The translations under genes were made by a program, and so were the position numbers. 64,000 bases of DNA from contig JBMNMS010000001.1 of assembly GCA_050953445.1 (NCBI GenBank), positions 1,298,669 through 1,362,668 on the forward strand, given 5' to 3'. The stretch is from JBMNMS01 sp050953445. GTDB taxonomy: Bacteria; Bacillota; Clostridia; Peptostreptococcales; Anaerovoracaceae. This document shows, in pieces, positions 26,328 through 35,383 of the stretch. How positions within the stretch are numbered: position 1 is the first letter of the stretch; every line of letters begins with the position of its first letter. A model generated the notes under the pieces. It ran no database searches. It saw nothing but the letters and a program-made list of their open reading frames with translations, and was not told where the DNA came from.

Positions 26328-28337
26328 ATGAAGCGAGAAAGAAAAGAAACAAGAAAAAAAAGAAATAAAAATGGTTCAAGAGCCTTCCATCACATAAGCG
26401 TATCGGGAAGACTTGCAAAGACTCAAAAGGGTTTTGGGTTTGTGGTTCCTGATGATAAAACTCTAACCTTGGGAAAGGACGTTTTCATTGCACCGGCAGT
26501 TATGGGGCAAGGGATGAATGGCGATCATGTGGAGGTTGAAGTATCGGCATATAGTTTGATGGAAGGCAATCCGGAGGGCAGAATTGTAAGGGTAATAAAG
26601 CGGAATGTTTATCAGGTCATAGGGACGTTTAAGATGGATGGAGACATAGGTTTTGTCGCACCTGAAAACAAAAGGAATGGAGAGCAATTGCTTGTTTATA
26701 GACATAATTTCAACGGGGCTAAACAAGGGGATAAGGTGGTTGCCAAGGTGATTAGACGTCCTGACGGTCGCACAAAAGCTGAGGGTAAGATAACGGAAAT
26801 TATCGGGAGGAGAGGCGAGGAAAGGGTTAGGGAAAAAGCGTTAATCCGTGCTTATGGTATGTCAGAATCTTTTCATAAGGGAGTGTTGTTGGAAGCTTTA
26901 CAAATCCCGGAAATAGTAGGTGAAAAGGATCTTGAAAATCGAAAGGATTTAAGGGGAGAAAGAATTATCACCATGGATGGGGCTGATGCCAAAGATTTAG
27001 ATGACGGGGTTTCAATAAAGATTTTGGATAATGGTAATTATCAATTGGGTGTTCATATAGCTGATGTCAGTCACTATGTTAAGGAGGGGACAGCACTGGA
27101 TGAGGAGGCCTTGAGAAGGGGATGCAGCGTATACCTCATAGACATTGTGCTGCCTATGCTTCCCGGAAGGCTTTCCAATGGGGTATGTAGCCTCAATCAA
27201 GGGGTAGATAGATTGACCTTATCGGTAAGTATGGAAATAGATTTACAGGGGAGTGTGGTGGGATATGAAATATTTGAAAGTGTAATTCGTTCTATGGAGA
27301 GAATGACATATACAGATGTATCCGATATTTTAGAAAAAAATTGTCAAGAGCAAAGATATAGGGAATTGATTAATCGTTATGATAATATATATGAAGATTT
27401 ATTGCACATGGACAGGCTTGCTCGAATATTGAAAGAGAAAAGGCAGAGGAGGGGAAGCCTAAACTTTGATTTTGACGAGCCATATATTGGGTTGGATGAA
27501 GATGGTAAACCCTTGTGGGTAGAGGCATCGGAGAGAAGGACTGCTAATGGCATAATTGAAGAATTTATGTTGGTGGCCAATGAAACTGTTGCACAACACC
27601 ATCAGGGAATTGGCATCCCCTTTGTATACAGAATCCATGAAAAACCTGCTCCGGATAAGATGCTGGAATTCCAAAGGATTGTTCATCGATTTGGCATAAA
27701 TCTTACCAAGGGCCATGAGGTTACATCCAGAGAATTGAATGAGGTTCTTTCCCAGGCCAAAAATCAGGATTGGGAGCATCTTGTGAATACCCTGCTCCTG
27801 CGATCCATGAAAAAAGCCGCCTATAATACGGAATGTAAGGGCCATTTCGGATTAGGAACAGACTATTATTGTCATTTTACATCGCCTATAAGGCGTTATC
27901 CTGATTTGATTATCCATAGAATAATAAAGGAAAAAATGAAAGGTAACATTAATAGGGATAGGTTAAGAATTCTTGAAAGTAAAACAAGCCTGGCTGCGGA
28001 TTTATCCTCAGCTGCTGAAAGGGTGGCGGAAGAGTTGGAAAGGGAGATGGACAATTTGAAGATCGCCGAATATATGCTTGATCATTTGGGGGAGGAGTAT
28101 GACGGTGTGATAAGCGGGCTGTCACAATCCGGTATCTTCGTTGAAATATCCGGGGTGATAGAAGGGCGTGTGCCATTGGAATCCCTGGATGACGATTATT
28201 ACTATTATGATGAAGACAACTACCGTTATATGGGGAGAAGAAATCATAGAATTTACGGATTGGGTGGGAAGGTCAGGATAAGGGTTATGTCCGCTAATCC
28301 GGATAGCAGAGAAGTGTGCTTTGAAATAATCCAATAA
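26328..28337 (+). CDS. rnr: Ribonuclease R
   Basis: 669 residues. A basic N-terminal tail is followed by cold-shock-like domains (about 20-150), the RNB catalytic domain (about 205-530) with DAKDLDDGVSI carrying the metal-binding Asp residues, and a C-terminal S1 domain (about 590-668). It is a processive 3'-5' exoribonuclease that degrades structured RNA. Shorter than B. subtilis RNase R because the extra N-terminal helix-turn-helix is absent. tmRNA-SmpB genes, often adjacent, are not present here. Confidence 0.95.
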   Translation: MKRERKETRKKRNKNGSRAFHHISVSGRLAKTQKGFGFVVPDDKTLTLGKDVFIAPAVMGQGMNGDHVEVEVSAYSLMEGNPEGRIVRVIKRNVYQVIGTFKMDGDIGFVAPENKRNGEQLLVYRHNFNGAKQGDKVVAKVIRRPDGRTKAEGKITEIIGRRGEERVREKALIRAYGMSESFHKGVLLEALQIPEIVGEKDLENRKDLRGERIITMDGADAKDLDDGVSIKILDNGNYQLGVHIADVSHYVKEGTALDEEALRRGCSVYLIDIVLPMLPGRLSNGVCSLNQGVDRLTLSVSMEIDLQGSVVGYEIFESVIRSMERMTYTDVSDILEKNCQEQRYRELINRYDNIYEDLLHMDRLARILKEKRQRRGSLNFDFDEPYIGLDEDGKPLWVEASERRTANGIIEEFMLVANETVAQHHQGIGIPFVYRIHEKPAPDKMLEFQRIVHRFGINLTKGHEVTSRELNEVLSQAKNQDWEHLVNTLLLRSMKKAAYNTECKGHFGLGTDYYCHFTSPIRRYPDLIIHRIIKEKMKGNINRDRLRILESKTSLAADLSSAAERVAEELEREMDNLKIAEYMLDHLGEEYDGVISGLSQSGIFVEISGVIEGRVPLESLDDDYYYYDEDNYRYMGRRNHRIYGLGGKVRIRVMSANPDSREVCFEIIQ

Positions 28338-28352
28338 TCTATGAAAGCATTG

Positions 28353-29816
28353 CTATCTATCAGGATTCCAAAATGAGGGGCTGAATAATAGTATCATGGT
28401 GAATAACTCCAGTCTGCCTGCAAGCATTAGGAAGCAAAGATATATGCTGGAGAAATCAGAAAAGACAGCAAAGCTGCCGGAAGGGCCTACAAGGCCCAGA
28501 CCTGTGCCACAATTGTTCATAGTGGCTATAACGGCACTGAATGTGCTCAGTAGATCTAAGTTTTCAAAGGAGAGGACCAATAGGCTTAGTATAAATAAGA
28601 AAAGATACAGGTGGAAAAATGCAGCAATTGAGGACACTACTTCCTGGGGGATGACCTTACCGTGAAATTTAACCGGAATAACTGCTCTGGGGTGGAGTCG
28701 TTTTTGGAATCCACGACGGATAAGGCTGAACAAAACCATGAAACGAATTACCTTTAATCCCCCTCCTGTTGAGGCGGAGCAGGCACCAATCGACATGAGA
28801 ATTAAAAGCAACATTTTGCTGAAAGGTGGCCACAGGTTAAAATCAGTGCTGAAGTGGCCTGTGGTGGACATGGCGGATGAAGCTTGGAAGAGGCTAAGCC
28901 GGAAGGCTTCGAAAGGCGTTGAAACTACATCTGAGGCTACAAGGTTGCTGCCAATGAGTATAACCGAAAGAAAGAGAATTAACAGAAAAGTCCTCAGTTC
29001 CCAATTGCCGATGAAATCCTTCCAATTACCTTGAATCAGAGTGTAATACAAGGTAAAGTTTATGGAGGATAGAATCGTAAAAGATGATAAAACCATTTCC
29101 ACATAGAAGTTATCAAAATAGGCGATACCTTCCGCATGGTTTGACAATCCTCCCGTAGCCACGCTCCCAAGGCTTTGTATTATAGCATCAAAGGGATTCA
29201 TGCCCCCAAGAAGAAGCAACAAAAAAGCGGATAGGGTAAAGGAAAAATAAATAATATAGAGTATCTTGGCGGAATCGGTCATCTTAGGTGTCAACTTATC
29301 CAAAACGGGACCGGGAGTTTCCGCTCTTGCTATTTTTTGACCACCTATTCCCAGAGCGGGAAGGATGGAAATTGCGAATACCAGTATTCCCATTCCCCCC
29401 AGCCATTGACTTAATGAACGCCAGAAAATTAAACTCATAGGTAGGCCTTCCAAATCGGTCAATATGGTTGCACCGGTTGTAGTGAACCCGGAGGTTGATT
29501 CAAAAAAGGCTTTGGCAAAGTTATCGATAGCCCCGGTTAAGAGATAGGGAAGGGTTCCCAGCAAGGATGCTAAAATCCAGCTTAATGCAACTATTAAAAC
29601 TCCGTCTCTTATTTTAAGATTTGGGCTTTTGGGAGAAGCTTTTTTCATAACAGGGTATCCTACACCTAATAATAGAAGAATTAAAGCTGCAAAAACAACA
29701 GCCGCCCTATACTCTCTGCCCAGGACTGCTATGATGAATGAAGGGAGCATTGCAAATCCCAACACTATGTGAACCGTGCATACCACTTTAATTATACCAT
29801 GCCTGTTAAAGCCCAT
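28353..29816 (-). CDS. trkH: TrkH-family potassium uptake membrane subunit (copy 2)
   Basis: 487 residues with four membrane-pore-membrane repeats. Selectivity-filter segments can be seen as TSGFTTTGAT, GSVATGGLS, SAMSTTGHFS and NNCGTGLGL, each with the key Gly. Imports K+ (some members also Na+) under control of a TrkA/KtrA RCK subunit. Last gene of the trkA-trkH-trkH operon, 13 bp after the first trkH, and equal in length to it, so the pair likely arose by duplication. Confidence 0.93.
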   Translation of the reverse strand: MGFNRHGIIKVVCTVHIVLGFAMLPSFIIAVLGREYRAAVVFAALILLLLGVGYPVMKKASPKSPNLKIRDGVLIVALSWILASLLGTLPYLLTGAIDNFAKAFFESTSGFTTTGATILTDLEGLPMSLIFWRSLSQWLGGMGILVFAISILPALGIGGQKIARAETPGPVLDKLTPKMTDSAKILYIIYFSFTLSAFLLLLLGGMNPFDAIIQSLGSVATGGLSNHAEGIAYFDNFYVEMVLSSFTILSSINFTLYYTLIQGNWKDFIGNWELRTFLLILFLSVILIGSNLVASDVVSTPFEAFRLSLFQASSAMSTTGHFSTDFNLWPPFSKMLLLILMSIGACSASTGGGLKVIRFMVLFSLIRRGFQKRLHPRAVIPVKFHGKVIPQEVVSSIAAFFHLYLFLFILSLLVLSFENLDLLSTFSAVIATMNNCGTGLGLVGPSGSFAVFSDFSSIYLCFLMLAGRLELFTMILLFSPSFWNPDR

Positions 29817-29829
29817 AATAAACTATCTC

Positions 29830-31293
29830 CTATCTGCGATGAGGGTTCCAAAAGGACGGAACAAACAACATAAAAAAGGCGAATAATTCAAGTCTTCCGG
29901 CTATCATGATAAAGGAGAGCAATACCTTTATTGCACCCGGAAAAAAGGCGAAGGTTTCCATTGGGCCTACAAGATTAAATCCGTATCCAACATTACTCAA
30001 GCAGGCTAAGCAGGCTGAAAGGGATGTTTCCAAATCTGTGCCGTAAAAGCAGATCATCAAGGATCCGGTTATGAAAACCGTTAAATAAAGGAATAGATAA
30101 TTGGCCACGAAAGAAACCATATCAGATGACAGGGGCTTGATTCCTAATTTTATTCCCACAACCGCATTGGGATGGAGTCTTTTATAGATGCCCCGACGTA
30201 TAAGTTTAAAGAGAATAATAAGTCTGATTATTTTGATTCCGCCGCCGGTAGAGCCGGTGCAACCTCCCGACACCATAAGTATGAATAAGATGATCTTACA
30301 TGTTGTAGGCCAAAGGTTGATATCTGTTATAGTAAATCCACCGGTTGTAATGGATGAAACTACTTGGAAAACCCCGTGATTGATGGAAGATGTTAAGGTG
30401 TCATAGGTGTTGTTGAGCATAAGTAGACCTACTGTAATCGAAGAGGCTACAATGATGATTAGCAGAAAGGCACGAAGCTCAATATCCTTGAAAAAGTTTC
30501 TTTTTTGGTTTTTAAGAGCTTGGTTGTACAAGCTGTAATTTGTTGCCGCTAAGATCATAAAAATACATAATACAGTGGTTAAATAACCGTTTATATAGGG
30601 TATACCGGAATTGTAATTTGTAAAACCACCGGTTCCACCTGTGCTTAATGTAAGGATTAGGGAATCAAAAATGCCCACTCCTCCGGCCATGAGCAGGAGC
30701 ACTTGCATAAGGGTGAAAGCTGAATAAATCAGACAAAGATTCCTTATATGCTGCTTCACAGGTTGGTTTACCTTGTAGGCGGTGGAGCCGGAGATCTCAC
30801 CTGTGGCTATGTTGACACCATTTATCCCCAGGGATGGAAAAACCGCAATGCTAAAAATCAAAATACCTATTCCTCCAAGCCATTGGGCTAATGAACGCCA
30901 GAGGATCAGACTTTTGGCCATACCTTCCACATCTGTCAAAATGGAAGCACCTGTACAGGTGAAAGCGGAACAGCTTTCAAAAAAGGCATCGGTGAAGCCG
31001 GAAAAATGCCCTGAAAGAATGAACGGAATACTCCCCAATAGGGAAATCCCAATCCAGCAAAGGAAGACAGTAAGAAAAGCTTCCCGGATGTCTAAACTTG
31101 ATATCGGGAGATGAACTTTGATCAGCGTCGTCAGGGACAGGATAATTGTAATGGCCATAGGAACCAAAAAAGCGACCGTACAGGGGTATTCTCTATCGTA
31201 AAGGGATATTAGAAGTGGTAAAACCATAAAGACTGCTGGAATCATAAGTGTGTATGATAAAATTCTAATGATCTGCCTATAATTAAAAACCAT
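29830..31293 (-). CDS. trkH: TrkH-family potassium uptake membrane subunit (copy 1)
   Basis: 487 residues with the same four-repeat architecture; filter segments are SAFTCTGAS, STGGTGGFTN, SSITTGGFT and SNVGYGFNL. It differs clearly from its downstream neighbour in the filter segments, so the two channels may differ in ion selectivity or partner. trkA lies 21 bp upstream in the same direction. Confidence 0.93.
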   Translation of the reverse strand: MVFNYRQIIRILSYTLMIPAVFMVLPLLISLYDREYPCTVAFLVPMAITIILSLTTLIKVHLPISSLDIREAFLTVFLCWIGISLLGSIPFILSGHFSGFTDAFFESCSAFTCTGASILTDVEGMAKSLILWRSLAQWLGGIGILIFSIAVFPSLGINGVNIATGEISGSTAYKVNQPVKQHIRNLCLIYSAFTLMQVLLLMAGGVGIFDSLILTLSTGGTGGFTNYNSGIPYINGYLTTVLCIFMILAATNYSLYNQALKNQKRNFFKDIELRAFLLIIIVASSITVGLLMLNNTYDTLTSSINHGVFQVVSSITTGGFTITDINLWPTTCKIILFILMVSGGCTGSTGGGIKIIRLIILFKLIRRGIYKRLHPNAVVGIKLGIKPLSSDMVSFVANYLFLYLTVFITGSLMICFYGTDLETSLSACLACLSNVGYGFNLVGPMETFAFFPGAIKVLLSFIMIAGRLELFAFFMLFVPSFWNPHRR

Positions 31294-31314
31294 AAATAAG
31301 GCCTCGCTGTAAGT

Positions 31315-32652
31315 TTAAAAAAGTGCTTCTAACTTTGGAATATCCGAAAGCAGTGATAAAAAAATAACCTGATCTCCATCCTGAATTGATGTCTTTCCAT
31401 TTGGAATTAAAGATGTGTCCCCCCTCTGTATGGCGGCCACAATAACACCCTTGGGAAGATTGAGATTTTCAATAGGTGTATTCAAGAGGCGCATCCTCTT
31501 ATCTGCCAGTATCTCCACAAACTCTGCTTGACCTTGAATCATTTGGGAAAAAAGCACCTTTTTGGAACCTTGTATGAATCGGAGAATGCTGGTTACTGAA
31601 ATATCTATGGGGTTTAATGCCATGGTAACACCCATTTGTTCGATTAAGGCCGCATAGTTTTTTCGGCTGATTTTAGCTACCACATCTTCTATATCATGTT
31701 GGTTTGCCATTAATGCCAGAAGCAGGTTTTCCTCGTCAAATCCGGTGACCGTTACAAAGGCATCCATTTCATGCAGATTTTCCTCAGCAAGAAGGTTGGC
31801 GTCTGTGGCGTCCCCATGGAGGATGAGAACCCTGTCCAAATGTTCGGAAAGATATTGGCAGCGCTCCTTGTCAATTTCAATGAGCTTAACCGAAATTGCG
31901 AATTCAGATAGCTTTTTGGCCAGATAATAACCGGTCTTTCCTCCGCCTACTATCATGACCTTTTGCAGGTTAGTGTAGGTTCCTTTCTCATGTACTATTT
32001 GATCCAAAGTTTTAATCGGTCCAGTTTCCCCGATTATATAAAGAATATCCCCCTCGTTTACAACAGTATCACCTTTGGGGATTATTACCTTACCGCTGCG
32101 GGAAATGGCTACGATCAGCATGTTCTCTAAAATAGAGCCCATGTTGCTGATCCTTTTATCGATCATTATGGGCAGTTTATTGCTGTTAAACTCCAGTATG
32201 CTCACTTTTCCTGAAGTAAAGATACCACCGGAAAGGGTATACTTCTCCACTAAATACTTATATATTTCATTTGCAATTGAAAGATCCGGATTTACGATAT
32301 AGTCTATGCCCAGAGATTCCTTAATAAAATTTAGATCGTTTACGTATTCAGGATCACGAACTCTGGCGATAACACTTTTACAGCCCAGACTTTTTGCAAA
32401 GCGGCAGATGACCATGTTTTTTTCATCGCTTCCGGTAACTGCAATAAGATGGTCAAAATTTTGAATTTTAATATTCCGTAAAGTTAAAGGATTTTTAGCA
32501 TTGGCGTTTATTGTAAGCAAGTCCAGACGATTGCTGACCTTTTGCAGAAGCTGGTTGCTTTTGTCTACCAGAGTGACCTCAATGCCAATGCTCAGCAGGG
32601 CCTCGGTAATATTGACTCCTAACTTGCCTGCGCCTATGATTGCAACTTTCAT
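31315..32652 (-). CDS. trkA: Trk potassium uptake regulatory subunit TrkA
   Basis: 445 residues: two tandem RCK units, each a Rossmann NAD/nucleotide domain (IGAGKLGVNI near residue 4, VGGGKTGYYLAKK near 235) followed by a TrkA-C domain. It gates TrkH by binding nucleotides on the cytoplasmic face. First gene of the three-gene potassium operon, with promoter and GGAGGAAG ribosome binding site. One TrkA serves two TrkH proteins here. Confidence 0.95.
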   Translation of the reverse strand: MKVAIIGAGKLGVNITEALLSIGIEVTLVDKSNQLLQKVSNRLDLLTINANAKNPLTLRNIKIQNFDHLIAVTGSDEKNMVICRFAKSLGCKSVIARVRDPEYVNDLNFIKESLGIDYIVNPDLSIANEIYKYLVEKYTLSGGIFTSGKVSILEFNSNKLPIMIDKRISNMGSILENMLIVAISRSGKVIIPKGDTVVNEGDILYIIGETGPIKTLDQIVHEKGTYTNLQKVMIVGGGKTGYYLAKKLSEFAISVKLIEIDKERCQYLSEHLDRVLILHGDATDANLLAEENLHEMDAFVTVTGFDEENLLLALMANQHDIEDVVAKISRKNYAALIEQMGVTMALNPIDISVTSILRFIQGSKKVLFSQMIQGQAEFVEILADKRMRLLNTPIENLNLPKGVIVAAIQRGDTSLIPNGKTSIQDGDQVIFLSLLSDIPKLEALF

Positions 32653-32683
32653 TTTACTTCCTCCGAAAACTGATATACAATTA

Positions 32684-32711
32684 ATTTTAACACTAATTTG
32701 ATTGAAATCAA
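32684..32711 (-). promoter_or_regulatory. Promoter of trkA with palindromic -35 region
   Basis: On the minus strand TTGATT (32711-32706) and TAAAAT (32689-32684) are 16 bp apart. The -35 box is one arm of the palindrome TTGATT-GA-AATCAA (plus 32698-32711), a possible operator that could serve both trkA and the divergent hydrolase. Confidence 0.5.
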
Positions 32712-32752
32712 CTATATTTAAGCATACTGATGATCAAAGGAGGGACTTGTTC

Positions 32753-33340
32753 ATGATGATTAAGAAGATAGTAAGCGGTTGCTTGGAAAGCAATGGTTAT
32801 ATAATTTTTGACAAGCAAGGGGGAGAGGGATTCGTTATAGATCCGGGAGATAATGCCCATGGCTTCATAAGGGAGATAAAGGATTTAGGTATAAAGCTAA
32901 AGGGAATACTTCTAACTCACCACCACTATGATCATGTGGGTGCAGTAGAGGATTTAAGAAATGAATTCTCATCTCCTGTGGCTCTTCATGGGGGTGATCT
33001 TAATATGTACAAGGGAAAGGTGGACCTAATTTTGGAGGATGGTGATCAATTCCCCATAGGTAACGAAGTGTTGAAAGTTATTCATACCCCAGGACATACG
33101 AGGGGGGGAGTATGCTACTACTCAGAGGAAAGCAAGTTAGCTTTTACAGGGGACACAATATTTAACATAGATTTAGGTAGAACTGATCTTGCTGATGGAT
33201 CTCCTCAGGTAATGGGAGAAACCATAAGAAATATTATTTCAAAGTGGGAGGATGATATCGTCATCTATCCCGGTCATGGCGATTCTGCTTCCATGGATTT
33301 TGTGAGAAAGAGAAATCAGGAATATTTGGATTACCTATAA
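32753..33340 (+). CDS. MBL-fold metallo-hydrolase, glyoxalase II-like
   Basis: 195 residues from the ATG at 32753 (AAAGGAGGG eight bases upstream); the frame is open further upstream. The metallo-beta-lactamase motif THHHYDHVG gives the zinc ligands; GHTRGGVCYY and the C-terminal PGHGD supply further ligands. Similar short enzymes hydrolyse acyl-glutathione or acyl-bacillithiol thioesters, but the substrate is undetermined here. Followed by a bidirectional hairpin. Confidence 0.88.
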   Translation: MMIKKIVSGCLESNGYIIFDKQGGEGFVIDPGDNAHGFIREIKDLGIKLKGILLTHHHYDHVGAVEDLRNEFSSPVALHGGDLNMYKGKVDLILEDGDQFPIGNEVLKVIHTPGHTRGGVCYYSEESKLAFTGDTIFNIDLGRTDLADGSPQVMGETIRNIISKWEDDIVIYPGHGDSASMDFVRKRNQEYLDYL

Positions 33341-33352
33341 TATGGAATATTT

Positions 33353-33382
33353 AAAACCCACATCCCTTATGGTGTGGGTTTT
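33353..33382. terminator. Bidirectional terminator
   Basis: AAAACCCACA and TGTGGGTTTT make a perfect 10-bp stem with a 10-nt loop between the convergent hydrolase and NifX-like genes; the A and T runs are at either base of the stem. Confidence 0.8.
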
Positions 33383-33400
33383 AAGGTTAGCTAATTGATG

Positions 33401-33760
33401 TCACTTGTTGCATTCGTGGGCGTGTGCATGATCGTGGCATATGGATCCTGTTGACACCAAATCGCCCTTTAAATAGGATTCCGCAGCGGCCTTTGCATCA
33501 CCGGTAGCGCCTAAGACCACCTGGACATTTCTACTGTTAAAAATGTCTACAGCACCTCCACCCATGCCTCCGCTTATTATCACGTTTACGCCGTTGTCGG
33601 CAAGGTAATTCGGTAAAAATCCCGGTCGATGCCCCGGGTTCGGAAGGGATTCCTCCGAAATGATTTTACCTTCTTCTACATTAAAAATTAAAAATGATTC
33701 GCAATGTCCAAAATGACCGGTAACTTGGTTTCCTTCACTGGCAATGGCAATTTTCAGCAT
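33401..33760 (-). CDS. NifX/NifB-associated Fe-Mo cluster-binding-like protein
   Basis: 119 residues from the ATG at 33760, eight bases after GGAGG. It has the dinitrogenase iron-molybdenum cofactor-binding fold (KIAIASEGNQVTGHFGHCESF, then ISGGMGGGAVDIF). The C-terminus ends in a His/Cys-rich tail, CHDHAHAHECNK, which may bind metal. Members of this family outside nitrogen fixers often accompany MBL-fold or MRP-type proteins in anaerobes and have no proven role. No nif genes are seen. Confidence 0.85.
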   Translation of the reverse strand: MLKIAIASEGNQVTGHFGHCESFLIFNVEEGKIISEESLPNPGHRPGFLPNYLADNGVNVIISGGMGGGAVDIFNSRNVQVVLGATGDAKAAAESYLKGDLVSTGSICHDHAHAHECNK

Positions 33761-33803
33761 TTTTTTTTCCTCCATGTCTGTTTTTTATTTTTATGAACGT
33801 CAG

Positions 33804-34625
33804 TTATATTTCCATGACCGTTCCAGCTGTTATATAATGTATCCTGTTTCCCATTCTGCTTTTCAAATGTTGATAGGCCTCCATTCCGGTACAATGACAT
33901 GTATAGTAGGATGTGGGATAGGATAAAAGATATTCTGCTATTTGCTCAATGGTTTCAATGGGTTCGCATTGGCAGGTGCTTGGGTTGGAAAGATGAAAGC
34001 CTCCGATAACTGCATCCATTGGGGCTCCTGCTATTTCCATAGCCCTGTCTATAATGTTCACTATACCGCAATGGGCACAACCGGCAAAAAGTACATATTT
34101 GCCATTTTCCTGGACCAGCAGATTCTGCTCATGGGAAAAGCTGTCTTTTTGATAGCGACCTAAGCATTCCACCAATAGAGCATCATTGGATTTTGACAAA
34201 AATCGATCGGTTTTCACAGATGAAAAAAGAAGCACTCCGTCAAGGATTTCAAGATCTCTTGAAACCTCAATTATCTGTGGGGATTCCTGGAAGATAGGGG
34301 GTATTCCGATAAAGGAATACTCACCGCATTGACGTGCGGCGAAGTGCTTTCCAAAGGCTTCCTTGTGAATATATATGGGTGCCCTATGGTTTTTGTACAT
34401 AAAGCTTTGAAGGCCTCCGCCGTGATCGTAATGTCCGTGTGATATAATAGCTACATCGACATCCTCAATATCTGCGCCTAATAGTTTTGCATTTTCTAAA
34501 TATAAATCACTTTGGCCCATGTCGAATAAAATCTTAGCATGGGCGGTCTTTATGAGTAGACTTAAGCCGTGTTCACAGGCGAAATTCGGTGTGGCAAGGT
34601 TATCCATAAGAACATATATCTGCAT
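33804..34625 (-). CDS. MBL-fold metallo-hydrolase, dihydropterin-type
   Basis: 273 residues with the zinc-binding motif ISHGHYDHGGG and a second ligand region GCAHCGIVNI. It resembles archaeal and clostridial proteins related to a 7,8-dihydropterin-6-methyl phosphate synthase of methanopterin synthesis; in this bacterium the reaction is unknown. It is 43 bp upstream of the NifX-like gene on the same strand, a pairing common in anaerobes. Its promoter sits between the arms of a long inverted repeat, so it is probably repressor-controlled. Confidence 0.85.
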   Translation of the reverse strand: MQIYVLMDNLATPNFACEHGLSLLIKTAHAKILFDMGQSDLYLENAKLLGADIEDVDVAIISHGHYDHGGGLQSFMYKNHRAPIYIHKEAFGKHFAARQCGEYSFIGIPPIFQESPQIIEVSRDLEILDGVLLFSSVKTDRFLSKSNDALLVECLGRYQKDSFSHEQNLLVQENGKYVLFAGCAHCGIVNIIDRAMEIAGAPMDAVIGGFHLSNPSTCQCEPIETIEQIAEYLLSYPTSYYTCHCTGMEAYQHLKSRMGNRIHYITAGTVMEI

Positions 34626-34644
34626 AAAAGCCCTCCTGATTTAA

Positions 34645-34694
34645 TGACATATGACACTTACAACCTTATTATAAATTGTTTGCGTCATATGTCA
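34645..34694 (-). promoter_or_regulatory. Promoter with flanking 11-bp inverted operator arms for the MBL gene
   Basis: On the minus strand TTGACA (34695-34690) and TATAAT (34673-34668) both match consensus exactly with 16-bp spacing. Exact inverted arms TGACATATGAC (34645-34655) and GTCATATGTCA (34684-34694) surround the -10 box: one overlaps the -35, the other lies just past the expected start of transcription. This arrangement is typical of an operator for a dimeric or looping repressor. Confidence 0.75.
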
Positions 34695-34831
34695 ATAACT
34701 AAAGGGCGATGGGATGATATTTTTGGTTTATTTCCTTATTCCCTTTTTATTTTTTTCTTCGCAAGCTATAATATATATATTGGTATTCAGTCGGAATTAT
34801 TAATAAAGGGCTCAATAGGGAAGGGGAAAAA

Positions 34832-35365
34832 ATGAGGATAAAGGATTGGATGGGATGGAAAGGTTGGGCAAGGGATATAGGAATAGCCTTGGTGATAGGC
34901 ATTATCGTTCTACAATTCATCAGACCGATCATAGTACAGGAGCATTCCATGGAGCCCACTCTTTTTGAGAACGATTATCTTTTTTTAAGCAAACAGGCTT
35001 ATCGGTTTGGAACTCCTGAGCATGGAGACATTATTGTCTTTCATACCGATTTAAAGGATGGTAGGGGCAGAGATAAATTTTTGATTAAAAGGGTCATAGG
35101 ATTGCCTGATGACACCCTTAGCATCAGGGATGGTCTGGTATATAGGAATGGGAATGTGCTGAATGAGCCATATACCATGGATGGCTTTACCGCAGGGGAT
35201 ATGGATCAGATCAGGGTGCCTGATGGTTGCGTATTTGCAATGGGGGATAACCGCAATCGAAGTATGGATAGCAGGGATCCTTCGGTAGGATTTATTCCTA
35301 TGGAGGAGATTTTCGGGAAGGTAGTCTTTCAGGTATTTCCCCCCAGCAGATTAGGAAAACCTTAG
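34832..35365 (+). CDS. lepB: Signal peptidase I
   Basis: 177 residues with one N-terminal membrane anchor (about 12-30). Catalytic Ser39 is in QEHSMEPTL, the catalytic Lys in FLIKRVIGLPDD, and the GDNRNRSMDSRD box is present. Cleaves signal peptides of exported proteins outside the membrane. RBS GGGAAGGGG. A TATAAT at 34767-34772 may be its -10 box but no good -35 goes with it. Confidence 0.95.
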   Translation: MRIKDWMGWKGWARDIGIALVIGIIVLQFIRPIIVQEHSMEPTLFENDYLFLSKQAYRFGTPEHGDIIVFHTDLKDGRGRDKFLIKRVIGLPDDTLSIRDGLVYRNGNVLNEPYTMDGFTAGDMDQIRVPDGCVFAMGDNRNRSMDSRDPSVGFIPMEEIFGKVVFQVFPPSRLGKP

Positions 35366-35383
35366 TGTAGAAAGGAGACAGTA

